NCBI RefSeq assembly: GCF_002368395.1
Contig: NZ_AP018254.1
Coordinates: 3,224,001-3,288,000 of the forward strand
Direction of reading: 5' to 3'
Source: Calothrix sp. NIES-3974
GTDB lineage: Bacteria; Cyanobacteriota; Cyanobacteriia; Cyanobacteriales; Nostocaceae
Length of the DNA: 64,000 bases
Notes under the pieces: model-generated
Database searches by the model: none
Told to the model about the DNA's origin: nothing
The model's input: only the letters and a program-made list of their open reading frames with translations
Position numbers and translations under genes: made by a program
Shown here: positions 27,160 through 37,463 of the stretch, one piece after another
Position numbering within the stretch: position 1 is the first letter of the stretch
Layout of the letters: each line of letters starts with the position of its first letter

Positions 27160-28344
27160 TTTTTTACTCCTATAAATTGTAGCAATTAACTTTTCAGAGA
27201 CGGCAAATATGTGATGTCGGGTAAAATGATTTGTTGATGCTGGATTTGGAAATTACTTACGTGCAGATGGTTCTAGCTCTTTCAGGTGATGAGAACAAGG
27301 ATGAAATCTGTCTTGAATTACAGATAGAAGCATCAATCCTGATATCACTCACTTATTATGGGAAAAGGAAAAAACGTAAGTTTTGAACGGTTTTTTGGAG
27401 AGAATCTAGAAAATTTAATTCCTTCTAGATAATCAAATATCCGCATCAATTTCAAAATCACAGGACTGATGCAAGGACAATGTAAACACCGTCATTACAA
27501 CTTCAGGTAGACGCGCAGCAGCTTCTTGCAAAGTAGCAATCCCAAACACCTGATTTCTCCATCAAGAGTGCCTAAGTCCTCAATCAATTGAAAATCTACT
27601 CTGGAGAAATTATGTAATATCGTAATGTCTGATTTTGCCAATTTATTCTTGATGACAATGGCATGACATGACAAATTATGGCTACCTCAATTTATCCAGA
27701 AATCAAAATCATTTCCCTCATAACCCTCTGATTAATTAAGAGTTATCATGATTTTTTTACTAAAATAGTTAGCCGCGATCGCAATATTTTTATTTGTGTC
27801 TGTTCTTATTATTTATTTACAAATAAAGTTATTAATTAACTGTTTTTAACCGTACTGACAAAAATCCTTATTTTATCTCATGACTTATCCCATTTCATAA
27901 AAATGTTGATCCTATTTTCTCTCACCACTTCAATCAATATACCGTTTGAACCTATTTACTGTTTTCAATAAATAAAAATTGATCAATTATTGATAGACAC
28001 TTTCCAAAAATCCTCTCAGGGTAATCTTGTCGAAAAATTGACAACTGTCCGATTGCGTTACTAGCAAAACTCACTTTTTCGTTTATATTGTGACTATTGA
28101 GGGGAGAAAAACCCCTTGATCACAAGCTCTACAAGGAAAAAATCTTGACTCTATTGCCCACTCCCTATTCCCTACTCCCTCTTTCCAAGATACTATGTCA
28201 CCTACTGTTGACAATGACTGGTGGAGATGGGATATTCGCGTTATTAATGAATATAATCACCTAAAATATCAATTTCAGATCACGGTTAAATACCACACTA
28301 TACATAATATCTAAATAATTAAATAAATATAAAAAAATACAAAT
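27160..28344. other. Long gene-poor spacer
   Basis: About 1,185 bases, AT-rich. Near 27435-27560 a minus-strand frame, FGIATLQEAAARLPEVVMTV, could be debris of an unknown gene, but it is short and broken. CCCACTCCCTATTCCC words occur near 28160. No RNA gene was recognised. Confidence 0.4.
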
Positions 28345-28956
28345 ATGGGTTTTTTTAATGATAATGTTCCCCCCCTGCGTCGGAAGCGGGAAAATTTAGA
28401 TATACAAGATTTAGAAGGGTTGTGGCGGGTGAATTGGCGGATTGGGAAATTGCAAGTTTATTCTACTTACTATACCAGAGTCGATCAAGCATTCATTCTC
28501 TGGGGGATTTTATTGCTGCCAATGTTTATCACAGCCCAGTTTTTTCCTGTTAGTTGGACACTGCAAGCGATGGTCTGGTCGATTTTGAGTTGTTTCGGTG
28601 TGCTAGCGATGATGAATTGGACTCGTTATTGGGTAGTGAAACGGAATGTGAACTGGATTTTATACTGTTGGGCATTTTTAATGTTATTTGGAGTGATATT
28701 GACGAATTTAGGGATTTTTGCCGGTTGGGGAGGAATTTTATTTCATATTTGTCCCCTGTGGTTGGGATTGAGTGCATTAGGTTATTTTTGTACAGGTTTT
28801 GCCGTGCGATCGCGAATGTTAATCCTCACAGGAGCTTTACACGTAGTGGGAATCACAATTTTACCCTGGATGCTAGGTTGGCAATTTTTGCTGACAGGTG
28901 GGTTAATGGCTGCTTGTTTGTTATTGTTAGCCGAGTTTGAATGGGATCATGTTTGA
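28345..28956 (+). CDS. Hypothetical polytopic membrane protein
   Basis: The 203-residue protein begins with a short charged N-terminus (PLRRKRENLDIQDLEGLWRV) and then has five or six hydrophobic helices between about residues 48 and 195, ending in EFEWDHV. I do not recognise a named domain; it looks like a conserved inner-membrane protein. It starts with ATG at 28345 and is the gene before mnmG on the same strand, 250 bases away. Confidence 0.65.
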   Translation: MGFFNDNVPPLRRKRENLDIQDLEGLWRVNWRIGKLQVYSTYYTRVDQAFILWGILLLPMFITAQFFPVSWTLQAMVWSILSCFGVLAMMNWTRYWVVKRNVNWILYCWAFLMLFGVILTNLGIFAGWGGILFHICPLWLGLSALGYFCTGFAVRSRMLILTGALHVVGITILPWMLGWQFLLTGGLMAACLLLLAEFEWDHV

Positions 28957-29203
28957 AGTAGGGAGTAGGGAATAGGGATGCAGGGGTTAGTAGAGACGAC
29001 CCGGTGGGTCATCTCCAAACTAGGCAAAATACAAGAATTCCCGCAAGCACCAGAATAGGCTAAAATTAACAATGGCTAAGAATAATCACCAAATGTCCTA
29101 TGTTTATTGAAACAAGGAATTAAATCCAACATCCATTCCCCTCCTGCATCCCGTCTCCCTGTATATTCCCAAATCCAAAATCTAAAATCCCAAATCACCG
29201 GCC

Positions 29204-31147
29204 ATGCACAAATCAGTTGAATTCCAAGACGAATTTGATGTTATTGTAGTTGGTGCAGGTCACTCCGGTTGTGAGGCAGCGCTGGCAACTTCTCGCCTCG
29301 GATGCCGGACGCTGCTACTGACGTTAAATCTCGATAAAATCGCTTGGCAACCCTGTAATCCCGCAGTGGGTGGTCCAGCTAAATCCCAACTCACCCATGA
29401 AGTCGATGCTTTAGGTGGGGAAATTGGCAAGATGGCTGACCGAACCTACCTGCAAAAGCGTATTTTAAATTCGTCACGAGGTCCTGCGGTTTGGGCTTTG
29501 CGCGCTCAAACTGATAAGCGAGAATACGCGGCGGTAATGAAAAATATTGTCGAGAACCAAGCCAATTTGTCGATTCGTGAGGCAATGGTGACAGACTTGG
29601 TTTTGGGCAAGAATGAGGAAATTATCGGTGTTGAAACCTATTTTGGTGTCGCTTTTGCATGCAAAGCAGTTATTCTCACCACCGGAACATTCCTGGGTGG
29701 ACGCATCTGGGTGGGGAATAAATCAATGGAAGCTGGACGAGCTGGGGAATTTGCAGCTGTTGGCTTGACAGATACCCTGAATCGGTTGGGATTTGAAACT
29801 GGTCGGTTGAAAACTGGTACACCAGCACGGGTTGATAAACGTTCCGTTGATTATACGAAAATGGAACTGCAACCCGGTGATGAGGAGGTGCGCTGGTTTA
29901 GTTTTGACCCGCAAGTGTGGGTGGAACGGGAACAAATTCCCTGTCATATGACTAGAACCACCGCCGAAACCCACCGATTAATTAGGGAAAATTTGCATTT
30001 ATCTCCCGTATATGGCGGTTGGGTTGATGCTAAAGGACCCCGCTATTGTCCCAGTATTGAAGATAAAATCGTCCGTTTTGCCGATAAGGACAGCCACCAA
30101 ATTTTTATTGAACCAGAGGGACGGGATATTCCCGAACTCTATATTCAAGGTTTTTCCACGGGTTTACCGGAGAATTTGCAATTGCAAATGTTGCGCAGTC
30201 TACCCGGTTTAGAAAATTGTATTATGCTGCGTCCAGCCTATGCGGTGGAATACGACTATTTGCCTGCAACCCAATGTTATCCTACCTTGATGACGAAAAA
30301 GGTGGAAGGGTTATTTTGTGCTGGACAAATTAATGGGACAACGGGTTACGAAGAAGCAGCAGCGCAAGGTTTGGTTGCGGGGATTAACGCTGCGAGATTT
30401 GTCCGCTCTCAGGAGTTGATTATCTTCCCCCGTGAACAAAGTTATATCGGTACGCTAATTGATGATTTGTGTACCAAAGACCTCCGTGAACCCTACCGGA
30501 TGTTAACTAGTCGCTCGGAGTATCGGTTATTACTACGGTCGGATAATGCGGATCAGCGGCTAACTCCCCTGGGTCGGGAAATCGGTTTAATTGATGACCG
30601 TCGTTGGCAATTGTACACCCGCAAACAAGCCCAGATTACCGCCGAAAAGGAACGTTTACACACCACCAGAGTCAAAGAACACGACCCAGTGGGTCAAGCG
30701 ATCGCCCAAGCAACTCAACAAGCGATAAAAGGATCGATTACTCTGGCAGATTTATTACGTCGTCCCGGTTTCCACTACCAGGATCTACTGAACTATGGTC
30801 TAGGAAACCCTGAATTGACAAGGGATGAGACCGAAGGTGCGGAAATCGAAATCAAATATTCCGGCTATCTCGCTCGTCAACAAAATCAAATCGAGCAAAT
30901 CGCCCGTCAAGGAAATCGTCCCCTGCCATCGGACTTAGATTATGCATCAATTGATACATTGTCAAAGGAGGCACGGGAAAAACTCGCGAAGGTCAAACCC
31001 CTAACAATTGGTCAAGCAGCCCGAATTGGTGGGGTTAACCCTGCGGATGTGAATGCGTTATTAATTTACTTAGAAATTCGTAAAAACCAGTCTAGTCCTG
31101 GCGTGGAGGCAACTGATGCAACAAATCTTCATGAAGTGCGCTTATAG
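29204..31147 (+). CDS. mnmG: tRNA uridine-5-carboxymethylaminomethyl modification enzyme MnmG
   Basis: The 647-residue FAD enzyme, with MnmE, modifies the wobble uridine (U34) of several tRNAs in the cytoplasm. Visible features are the FAD-binding [21 protein letters not shown] near residue 13, the family signature [36 protein letters not shown], the second signature [19 protein letters not shown], and the C-terminal helical domain containing [13 protein letters not shown]. Length is normal (about 630-640), with a short extra C-terminal tail ([20 protein letters not shown]). mnmE is not in the window. Confidence 0.97.
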   Translation: MHKSVEFQDEFDVIVVGAGHSGCEAALATSRLGCRTLLLTLNLDKIAWQPCNPAVGGPAKSQLTHEVDALGGEIGKMADRTYLQKRILNSSRGPAVWALRAQTDKREYAAVMKNIVENQANLSIREAMVTDLVLGKNEEIIGVETYFGVAFACKAVILTTGTFLGGRIWVGNKSMEAGRAGEFAAVGLTDTLNRLGFETGRLKTGTPARVDKRSVDYTKMELQPGDEEVRWFSFDPQVWVEREQIPCHMTRTTAETHRLIRENLHLSPVYGGWVDAKGPRYCPSIEDKIVRFADKDSHQIFIEPEGRDIPELYIQGFSTGLPENLQLQMLRSLPGLENCIMLRPAYAVEYDYLPATQCYPTLMTKKVEGLFCAGQINGTTGYEEAAAQGLVAGINAARFVRSQELIIFPREQSYIGTLIDDLCTKDLREPYRMLTSRSEYRLLLRSDNADQRLTPLGREIGLIDDRRWQLYTRKQAQITAEKERLHTTRVKEHDPVGQAIAQATQQAIKGSITLADLLRRPGFHYQDLLNYGLGNPELTRDETEGAEIEIKYSGYLARQQNQIEQIARQGNRPLPSDLDYASIDTLSKEAREKLAKVKPLTIGQAARIGGVNPADVNALLIYLEIRKNQSSPGVEATDATNLHEVRL

Positions 31148-31450
31148 TAGTAGGGTATACCATTAAAAAGAGGGTATGATGGAAAACATATTAGTGGTGC
31201 CTCTGTCAGTATTCTCCGAAGAAAAATAAAAAAAATCTGCTTCAGGTGTTTATTCAAATTAAAAATTTGGGAATGATAAATATCAAGATGATTTAAATTC
31301 CTAAATTACCCAGTTTGAATTTAATTCCAGTTGTTCATATATCCGTGTGATTACGCGGATGATTCATGAAAAACTTCAACTTTTGCAGTTTTGGCGGAGA
31401 GGGTGGGTAATCCAAACCGCTCGATTAAGCCATTATTAAACACAATTGCT

Positions 31451-32755
31451 ATGTCTACTCAAGCTAGTACCAACACTTTTATTCCCGAACCAGCTGATGA
31501 TTTCATCACCAATGAACCCTGGTCGATTGAAAAATACGCAGATGGTTTAATGGATGAGTTATTTGCGGATTTAGATCGAGCTGTCGATGGGGTGAAACAG
31601 CAACCAATCCGGACAATTGAACCGGAATATGTGCGGGTATCAACGGTGAAACTTCCCACAAACATCGGCAATGAGAGCGAATTGCGTCCGGTACGGGCTA
31701 CCCAAATACCCAATCAACCCCAAAAAGTTGGTTCATCGACCCCAACAACTCGCAAAACCGTAGTTAAAAGTCGTCGGAAATCCCGTAATTGGTTGGGACA
31801 GGTTATTACTTGGGGGGCAATGGTGGGCATAGCAGTTGCCGGTGTAATATTAGTGCAAAATAGCGAATTAATCAACCGTTTGACCTTCAAGCGATCGCTG
31901 CAATTCTCCATTCAACCGGATGTACCCCAGAATCAAGTTGAAACCCTGACCCAAGCGGATTTACGCGCTAACTTGGCTAACTATATGTTAGGTGCAATGG
32001 CAGTCATTGAGCGCGAACAGGCAAAAGTCCAGCAACAACCAACAACAATTAACCAAAATCTTCCGACTGCTCCCCAACAAACAGTCGCAATGGCAAACCC
32101 CACAGGTAGCCAATTACCCCCACCAATGGCAGCCAATAATACAGCTCCCGCAGTTCCCCGTTCCACCACCCTAGTTGAACGTATCTACATCCCCGTTTAC
32201 CAAGCTCCCCTCCCCATGCGCTATGCACCTCCAGCCATTCCGGGGACAAATGTAGCGACTACCCTACCACCCATACCAACAAACGCCAAAGCATCACAAC
32301 CAGCAACGCAAACAGCTGCAAATCCACCAGCTAAACAAGTCAAAAATCAAACAGTTCCTCCCCAACCAATGAATGTGTTAGCGGCTGTACGTCCCAACAT
32401 CAAACCGATTAAAATTCAAAACCAGCCGATAACCCTGAGTCAACCCCAACCGCCAAAAGTAGCGCGTGTTACACCTAGTCAACCGCAAACCCCTAAAGTA
32501 ACAGCACCAGCCAAAGCAACAACACCCACAGAAGTTGCAGTCGCTCCTGCTAGTGCCAACATTATTTTAGAAGGACTACTAGAACTAGGGGAAAAATCAG
32601 CCGCATTGTTTAAAATTGGCGATGTCACCCGACGGATTGAAGTGGGTGAAACAATTAGTTCCAGTGGATGGACACTGGTGGAAGTTGCGAACGGTGAAGC
32701 CATAATCCGTCGCAACGGGGAAGTTCGTTCCATTTATGCAGGTCAGAGATTTTAA
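31451..32755 (+). CDS. Membrane protein with Pro-rich linker and PilP/GspC-like C-terminal domain
   Basis: From the ATG at 31451 (434 residues) the protein has an acidic cytoplasmic region, one membrane helix (about 130-146, LGQVITWGAMVGIAVAGVIL), a long Pro/Gln/Thr-rich periplasmic linker, and a compact C-terminal domain of about 60 residues. That domain (ILEGLLELGEKSAALFKIGD, IEVGETISSSGWTLVEVANG, AIIRRNGEVRSIYAGQRF) resembles the homology region of GspC and PilP proteins, which contact secretins. The resemblance is by eye. A type IV pilus or secretion role would fit, but no other pilus gene adjoins. The frame is open to 31391, giving a less likely longer start. Confidence 0.65.
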   Translation: MSTQASTNTFIPEPADDFITNEPWSIEKYADGLMDELFADLDRAVDGVKQQPIRTIEPEYVRVSTVKLPTNIGNESELRPVRATQIPNQPQKVGSSTPTTRKTVVKSRRKSRNWLGQVITWGAMVGIAVAGVILVQNSELINRLTFKRSLQFSIQPDVPQNQVETLTQADLRANLANYMLGAMAVIEREQAKVQQQPTTINQNLPTAPQQTVAMANPTGSQLPPPMAANNTAPAVPRSTTLVERIYIPVYQAPLPMRYAPPAIPGTNVATTLPPIPTNAKASQPATQTAANPPAKQVKNQTVPPQPMNVLAAVRPNIKPIKIQNQPITLSQPQPPKVARVTPSQPQTPKVTAPAKATTPTEVAVAPASANIILEGLLELGEKSAALFKIGDVTRRIEVGETISSSGWTLVEVANGEAIIRRNGEVRSIYAGQRF

Positions 32756-32772
32756 CCGAAAAAACCATTTGT

Positions 32773-32800
32773 AGAGACGCGATATATCGCGTCTCTTTTT
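32773..32800. terminator. Perfect palindrome acting as shared terminator
   Basis: A 24-base perfect palindrome (AGAGACGCGATA and its complement) followed by T5 lies between the convergent PilP/GspC-like and M48 genes, with 17 and 18 bases to each stop codon. It belongs to the dispersed palindrome family and is well placed to end transcription on the plus strand and perhaps on both. Confidence 0.7.
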
Positions 32801-32814
32801 GGTAATCCCATTGA

Positions 32815-33672
32815 TTACAGATTACTGATGCGAGCGCGGTATTGGGAAGTATTTAAACCATCTTGTCCAATGGTTGGTTCCGAATTAATCAAACGTTGCA
32901 AAGCCGCAATGCGATCGCGCATCGGAGGATGGGTACTAAGGAAAGCGGGTATGGAGGGACTTCTGCGTTGTAAAGTTTGCATAAACGAAATCATCGCCGA
33001 TTGCGCATATCCAGCTTTCGAGAGCATTCGTAGTCCTCGTCGATCTGCATCAAATTCATCTTGACGACTCCGGGGAAGGTTCAGAGCAAGTTCAACCCCC
33101 AAAGAAACTGCTGTATTCCGGTCAATACCCGCAGCACTCGCAACTCCACTTGCGATCGCTCGTTGACGCAATTGACCGATTAAATGTCGTCCGGTGATAT
33201 GACCAATTTCATGACCCAGGACACTGGCTAATTCCGCTTCATTTTCCACACTTTTAATCAATCCGCTATGGAGATAAACAAAGCCCCCTGTGGTGGCAAA
33301 GGCATTAATGGTATTATTATCAACAACCTGGAAAGTAAACGGATAATCTGGACGCTCCGACTGGGAAACTAAACGCTGACCAATTTGCCGGACATATTCG
33401 TTAATGTTCGGGTCACGTACAAAACGCATATTTTGGCGAATTTGATCGTTCATTTGTCTACCCAATTCAATCTCTTGACGGGGTGATATATTGGATAGCT
33501 GGTACACCTGCACGCCACGAATAATACTGGGTAGCCAACGATTTATATTTGCTTGAGCAGGTACAACATTAGCCAAACCAATAGAAACAGCGACAACCAC
33601 GGAAATAACAGGGTATAACCAGCGTCGTCGCACTTGATGATGAAAATTAAACAACTTCCCAAACATATTCAT
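32815..33672 (-). CDS. M48-family zinc metalloprotease, periplasmic
   Basis: The 285-residue protein has a signal peptide or anchor (about 19-41, YPVISVVVAVSIGLANVVPAQA). A gluzincin core follows, with HEIGHITGRH at 154-163 (two zinc His and catalytic Glu) and the third ligand Glu in the RQDEFDADRRGLRML segment. The N-terminal SPRQEIELGRQMNDQI and the C-terminal LSTHPPMRDRIAALQ are typical of the BepA/LoiP branch, which degrades misfolded outer membrane proteins. There are no C-terminal TPRs, so it is closer to LoiP-like short forms. Start ATG at 33672. Confidence 0.9.
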   Translation of the reverse strand: MNMFGKLFNFHHQVRRRWLYPVISVVVAVSIGLANVVPAQANINRWLPSIIRGVQVYQLSNISPRQEIELGRQMNDQIRQNMRFVRDPNINEYVRQIGQRLVSQSERPDYPFTFQVVDNNTINAFATTGGFVYLHSGLIKSVENEAELASVLGHEIGHITGRHLIGQLRQRAIASGVASAAGIDRNTAVSLGVELALNLPRSRQDEFDADRRGLRMLSKAGYAQSAMISFMQTLQRRSPSIPAFLSTHPPMRDRIAALQRLINSEPTIGQDGLNTSQYRARISNL

Positions 33673-34237
33673 ATATTCATCCGGTAGTTATTAAAGATTT
33701 TGCCAGAACGTACAATAAGTACAATCAACAGATAAAACAGGTAGATTTTTTATGCGATCGCTGCGATACCAATTTGAACCATCAATTGCGACAGATGTCC
33801 AGATGAAAAGCTGAAGTAAGTAGGCGTAAAAAAATCAATGTACATCCGAAGCGAATGAAACCTAGTGAAACCTACGGATAGACTTCGCCAACACAAAGGT
33901 TTGACGCTTGTTTACATTCTTTTACATGATTGGGTTTATTTTTGCCGACTTAACTTACATAGCAAATATTGTACAATCCATAATCTAAAATCCCAAATCC
34001 CATAACCATCCATAACACAGACGACTTAATCGATATATTAGTTGCAATACCTCAGTCAAATTATCGTCTTGTCCCATAGCATCAATCCCCTCAAAGGTCT
34101 ATCCTGGGGATTGACAGAGTTAATTTTTCTCCATACCGATCTATCTAGCCTTGACGAAAAACACTCTTTGCTGTTAAACATACCTATCGTTTGTTCTGCA
34201 CATAATCAAAATATATTTAATCTGGGAAAACAGTATT
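33673..34237. other. Divergent spacer
   Basis: About 565 bases. It contains a GACTTCGCCAACACAAAGG-type repeat word near 33883 (also at 35887) and a short AATCTAAAATCCCAAATCCC heptamer-like tract near 33980. No gene is supported. Confidence 0.4.
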
Positions 34238-34768
34238 ATGGCTCTGTTAGATTCTAAAGGTCGCCTATTTGGCAAATTTAATCTGCTCGATGTCGGTGCA
34301 GTACTAATTATTCTCCTAGTCATTGTTGGTATTTTTATCATTCCCGGACCAACGGGTTCCGTTGCGCAAGTCAACAGCAAAAAAGTACCCATCGAAGTAG
34401 ACCTGGTAGTTCGTGGTCTTAACGTCCGCAATGTTGAGCAACTAGAAAAACAAGGATTTAAAGCAGAGGGAAAAACCAGGGTGATTATCCGTAATCAACC
34501 CTATGGCGAAATCGGCATCAAATCAGTGCAAATCCTCCCCCGCACCATTGTTATCCCCCTACCCAATGGAACCGCAAAGGAAGTACCTGACCCCCGTTCT
34601 AATAACTTTAGCACCGATATGTTATTAACCCTCCAAGGTCAAGCGGATTTAACAGATACAGGACCAGTTCTTGGCAATAGCAAAGTCAAAATCGGTATGC
34701 CTTTTGAATTAGAAGGCTTCAACTATAATTTCAATGCCAGTGTAATTGATATTCGATTACTCGAATAA
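34238..34768 (+). CDS. DUF4330 domain protein
   Basis: The 176-residue protein matches the cyanobacterial DUF4330 family: MALLDSKGRLFGKFNLLDVG, a single membrane helix (about 18-36, AVLIILLVIVGIFIIPGP), then a periplasmic beta-rich domain with VDLVVRGLNVRN, IIRNQPYGEIGIKSVQILPR and MLLTLQGQADLTDTGPVLGN. The family is often near exopolysaccharide or outer membrane genes, but its function is unknown. Start ATG at 34238; it is a single gene. Confidence 0.85.
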   Translation: MALLDSKGRLFGKFNLLDVGAVLIILLVIVGIFIIPGPTGSVAQVNSKKVPIEVDLVVRGLNVRNVEQLEKQGFKAEGKTRVIIRNQPYGEIGIKSVQILPRTIVIPLPNGTAKEVPDPRSNNFSTDMLLTLQGQADLTDTGPVLGNSKVKIGMPFELEGFNYNFNASVIDIRLLE

Positions 34769-35214
34769 GCAAATCTACTTAGCAACTTCATCACAAATAT
34801 CAAAGCAATTCACCATTGTCTGTATTTATCAGTCAGTGGTTATTTTATTGTTATAAACAATACAAATTTGCGTATTTGAAGCATAAATGTAACAAATGGG
34901 TGTGCAAAGATATTCTTGTATAAGATTTGGCAAATCCCAAATCTAAAATCGTATAAGTTTACTCTCGAATAAGGGTATTCAGATGCTTTTATTTTCCCCA
35001 AAAATCTTAAAATTTATAGTATAATTCCATTTTTTGTAGTTGCAATTCCCAATTTTTATATGTTAGGTTAATGATGTAATCAAATATTTAAATGTAAAAT
35101 AATAGACCTTTTTTCGGGGTGGAAGCTGTGTCGAAAACTTGTATTTGTTAAGCAAATTACAAGTAATAAATAAGTGAATATTCTCTGTGAATATATCATC
35201 CGTATATTCAAGGT
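34769..35214. other. AT-rich spacer upstream of the rusA-like gene
   Basis: About 445 bases with no supported gene. A minus-strand frame across 35063-35287 is open but antisense to the RusA start region, so I consider it chance. Confidence 0.4.
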
Positions 35215-35262
35215 ATGACGACTGTTGCAGCAAATTTTCTACCTCATCAAGGAAATTATTAA
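35215..35262 (+). CDS. Possible 15-codon leader peptide coupled to the RusA gene
   Basis: ATG at 35215 opens MTTVAANFLPHQGNY, ending in TAA whose last base is the A of the next gene's ATG (TAATG). Such one-base overlap is typical of translational coupling. The peptide is too short to judge otherwise, and the AAGGA ribosome site for the next gene lies inside it. Confidence 0.3.
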   Translation: MTTVAANFLPHQGNY

Positions 35263-35687
35263 TGTTACCATTTGAATTTGTCGTCATTGGTAAGCCTGTT
35301 TCCCATCAAACAAAAGAACGTAAACGTATACAAGCTTGGAAAGAAAAAGTTCGGCAAATAGCTGAAGCAAACTGGTCTTCAGAAACACCAATCGGTAATT
35401 TTATTCAAGTAGTAATTACCCATTACTATGATGCACCCTATGGAGATGAATCTTCCGTCCCCGACAGTGATAACATTGTTAAACCAATCCGTGATGCTCT
35501 TAATGGTCTAATTTATGTAGATGATTATCAAATTACAGATTTTGTCAGTCGCAGACGCAATTTAAACGGTTCTTTTCGTGTCCGGGGAATTTCTCCAACC
35601 CTAGCACAAGGTTTTTCCCAAGGAGAGGAATTTATTCATATTCGCATTGAAGCAGCTCCTGACCCAGTAAATTTAAATTACCAGTAA
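35262..35687 (+). CDS. RusA-family Holliday junction resolvase
   Basis: The 141-residue protein has the RusA fold signature: an N-terminal FVVIGKPVSHQTKERKRIQAW, then PDSDNIVKPIRDALNGLIYVDD with the metal-binding Asp residues and the conserved Lys. RusA enzymes are dimers that cut four-way DNA junctions and are often of phage origin. The ATG at 35262 is set by an AAGGA site eight bases upstream; the frame is open further back. No phage genes surround it, so it is either a domesticated copy or chromosomal by descent. Confidence 0.85.
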   Translation: MLPFEFVVIGKPVSHQTKERKRIQAWKEKVRQIAEANWSSETPIGNFIQVVITHYYDAPYGDESSVPDSDNIVKPIRDALNGLIYVDDYQITDFVSRRRNLNGSFRVRGISPTLAQGFSQGEEFIHIRIEAAPDPVNLNYQ

Positions 35688-36324
35688 ATTTAATTAAATT
35701 TACTGGTACACAAAACCGAGACAATAATAATTATAATTTGTAATTTCTTTACCTCATTCCCTCGCTAAAAAATAGGGAATAGGGAGCAGGGAGTAAGTGC
35801 TGATGCAATACTGCGTAAACACGTAGCGTGTCCGAAGGATTTGGAACATTGACGAAGCCTTCTCGAAGAGTAGCATAAGTCCTTCAGACAGACTTCGCCA
35901 ACACCATGATTTCAGCATTTCCGAATGTCAAATTAATTTTGCACTACTACTTAGAAGGGAAATTAATCCGTTACTCAAAGCTTACAACTTACTCGTGAGA
36001 AATCTAGGTACTCCCTCTTATAATAAATAGAGATTTCTCTGGGTTCACCTTCAAAAGTTAATCATTTTTATAGGGTTTTCGTATACTTTAGGACAGTGGA
36101 TTTACGGAGATAGATTGTACAATCAGGAATATCTCAAAAAAATACCGTATTATCACGTAGTTAAATATCTATTGAGTTCGCGTTTGAGCTACGTTCAACA
36201 AGTTCTGGTTTTTGCATCTACAATTAGATATGTAGCAAAGTAAAATTCGTCATCCCAATTTCCATCTCAAGCAGGGTATAATCTCCTGATTCGGCTAGAT
36301 TTGTTTTTGCCGTTTTGAGACAAA
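35688..36324. other. Repeat-bearing spacer
   Basis: About 635 bases. It holds CTTCGCCAACACC/GTAGCGTGTCCGAAGG-type repeat words near 35823-35905 and a copy of the CCGGATTTCTC-family tail (ATTAATCCGTTACTCAAAGC) near 35945-36000. No gene is supported. Confidence 0.45.
35945..36000 (+). repeat. Dispersed repeat, CCGGATTTCTC family, partial copy
   Basis: Only the tail block is preserved: ATTAATCCGTTACTCAAAGCTTACAACTTACTC is the complement of the block at 13640-13660 and 23815-23840 (quoted in part: ATTAATCCGTTACTC). Confidence 0.5.
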
Positions 36325-36678
36325 ATGGGTATCAACAACTCCCTATTTTCCAATTCCTATAGTCATGCCATGAGTTACCGAGAACATCCAAATCGGCTAG
36401 AAGATAAACGTGTTCGCAAACTCGCTCAAGAGTATACACAAAAAGGCTACGTTGTCAGTATCTACCCTTCTGCAGATTGTCTACCTCCAACCTTGGCTAA
36501 TTATTCCTTAGATTTAATTGCCACTAATGGTACAAAAGTGATTGCAACTAGTGTCAGAACTAGGGAAAATCTCAGTTTGAATGGTAATAAAGACCTATTG
36601 CGGATTAGTGAGTCCGTTGAAAAAATTCCCGGATGGGAGTTTGAATTGGTGGTGACGAATTCACGTAAACGTTCTTAA
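36325..36678 (+). CDS. Small protein resembling AHJR-like restriction-endonuclease fold
   Basis: The 117-residue protein reads LEDKRVRKLAQEYTQKGYVV, IYPSADCLPPTLANYSLDLI, then VIATSVRTRENL and PGWEFELVVTN. This order (helix, strand, PS...LP, LDLIA, strand with R-rich end) matches the small AHJR-like REase-fold family. In active members the last strand is E-x-K; here the matching positions read S-V-R, so nuclease activity is doubtful. Start may be ATG 36325 or ATG 36370 (MSYREHPN...), which resembles relatives more. A GC-rich hairpin follows near 36766-36782. The family call is by eye. Confidence 0.55.
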   Translation: MGINNSLFSNSYSHAMSYREHPNRLEDKRVRKLAQEYTQKGYVVSIYPSADCLPPTLANYSLDLIATNGTKVIATSVRTRENLSLNGNKDLLRISESVEKIPGWEFELVVTNSRKRS

Positions 36679-37463
36679 TTAAACTTTCTCCTATATTCTT
36701 CGGGAATTTCCTAGTTTCGAGGAATTACGTAACTGGCGAATTTACCCAGAAATTGGGTCTAAAGCTCGCCCTTCAAGGGCGACTTTTGTGATACGGTTAC
36801 GGAGTGCGAGATTAACGTCATAATGTTAGTACAACACGGCGTAAATAAAGCTACTATATGGAAATGTCTGAAAAGTCTATAAAATAAAATAGGCTTTGTG
36901 ATTTTTTGACTAATAGTACGGGTTGGCGGAAATATCCAGACCATTTGTCCGGTGACTATGCTCTGCGTAGTCACCCAGTGAATGAAGCCTCACACCCTTG
37001 GACTCCCATGCGGAGCATGGGAGCTAGGGCAATGCTAGGCGTATTTCCGCCAACCTGTGCTAGCGTTATTTATTATACATTTATAATATACTTGCTGATA
37101 ATACTGAGTGACATATTACACTTTTGCGTTAAAGTTAGATAGACGTTAAAAAAAGTGTGCAAGGAAGTCATTAGGGTGTATCTATTTTGGATTTTGGATT
37201 TAGTGCTTTGTCCCATTAATTTTGATGGGTGAGGAAAGGTTCGTAGTAGCGCTTTAACGCCCTTATCTTAAGAATTTTTCGAGACCAAAGCCACAGATAT
37301 AGCAGTCCTAAATGATACGTGAGAATAGAACAAGGCTAGGATGCTTGTAGACTGAGTATTTTTCTTTGAGTGTTTTCTCACGAATGGTTCTGGATGGCTA
37401 TAGTACAGCAAAGCGGAAATAAAAAAACTGCTATTTAGGTTTTATTTTCATTGGGTGCATTGC
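36679..37463. other. Spacer with a MITE-like element
   Basis: About 785 bases before recQ. It contains the MITE-like element at 36914-37062, a hairpin TCGCCCTTCAAGGGCGA at 36766-36782, and a heptamer-like TTTTGGATTTTGGATTT word near 37186. No gene is supported. Confidence 0.5.
36914..37062. repeat. MITE-like element, copy A
   Basis: 149 bases with inverted ends TAGTACGGGTTGGCGGAAAT and ATTTCCGCCAACCTGTGCTA. Inside are two palindromes, GTGACTATGCTCTGCGTAGTCAC and CTCCCATGCGGAGCATGGGAG (quoted in part: CATGCGGAGCATG). It has no coding capacity. Copies with the same ends lie at 57839-58013 and, less complete, near 49370-49523. Confidence 0.8.

Noticed and set aside
32049-32249. Antisense frames in the Pro-rich linker of the PilP/GspC-like gene
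   Set aside because: They are shadows produced by the biased codon content of the linker.
35063-35287. Minus-strand 74-codon frame before the RusA gene
   Set aside because: It is antisense to the RusA start, AT-rich, with no ribosome site or known relative.
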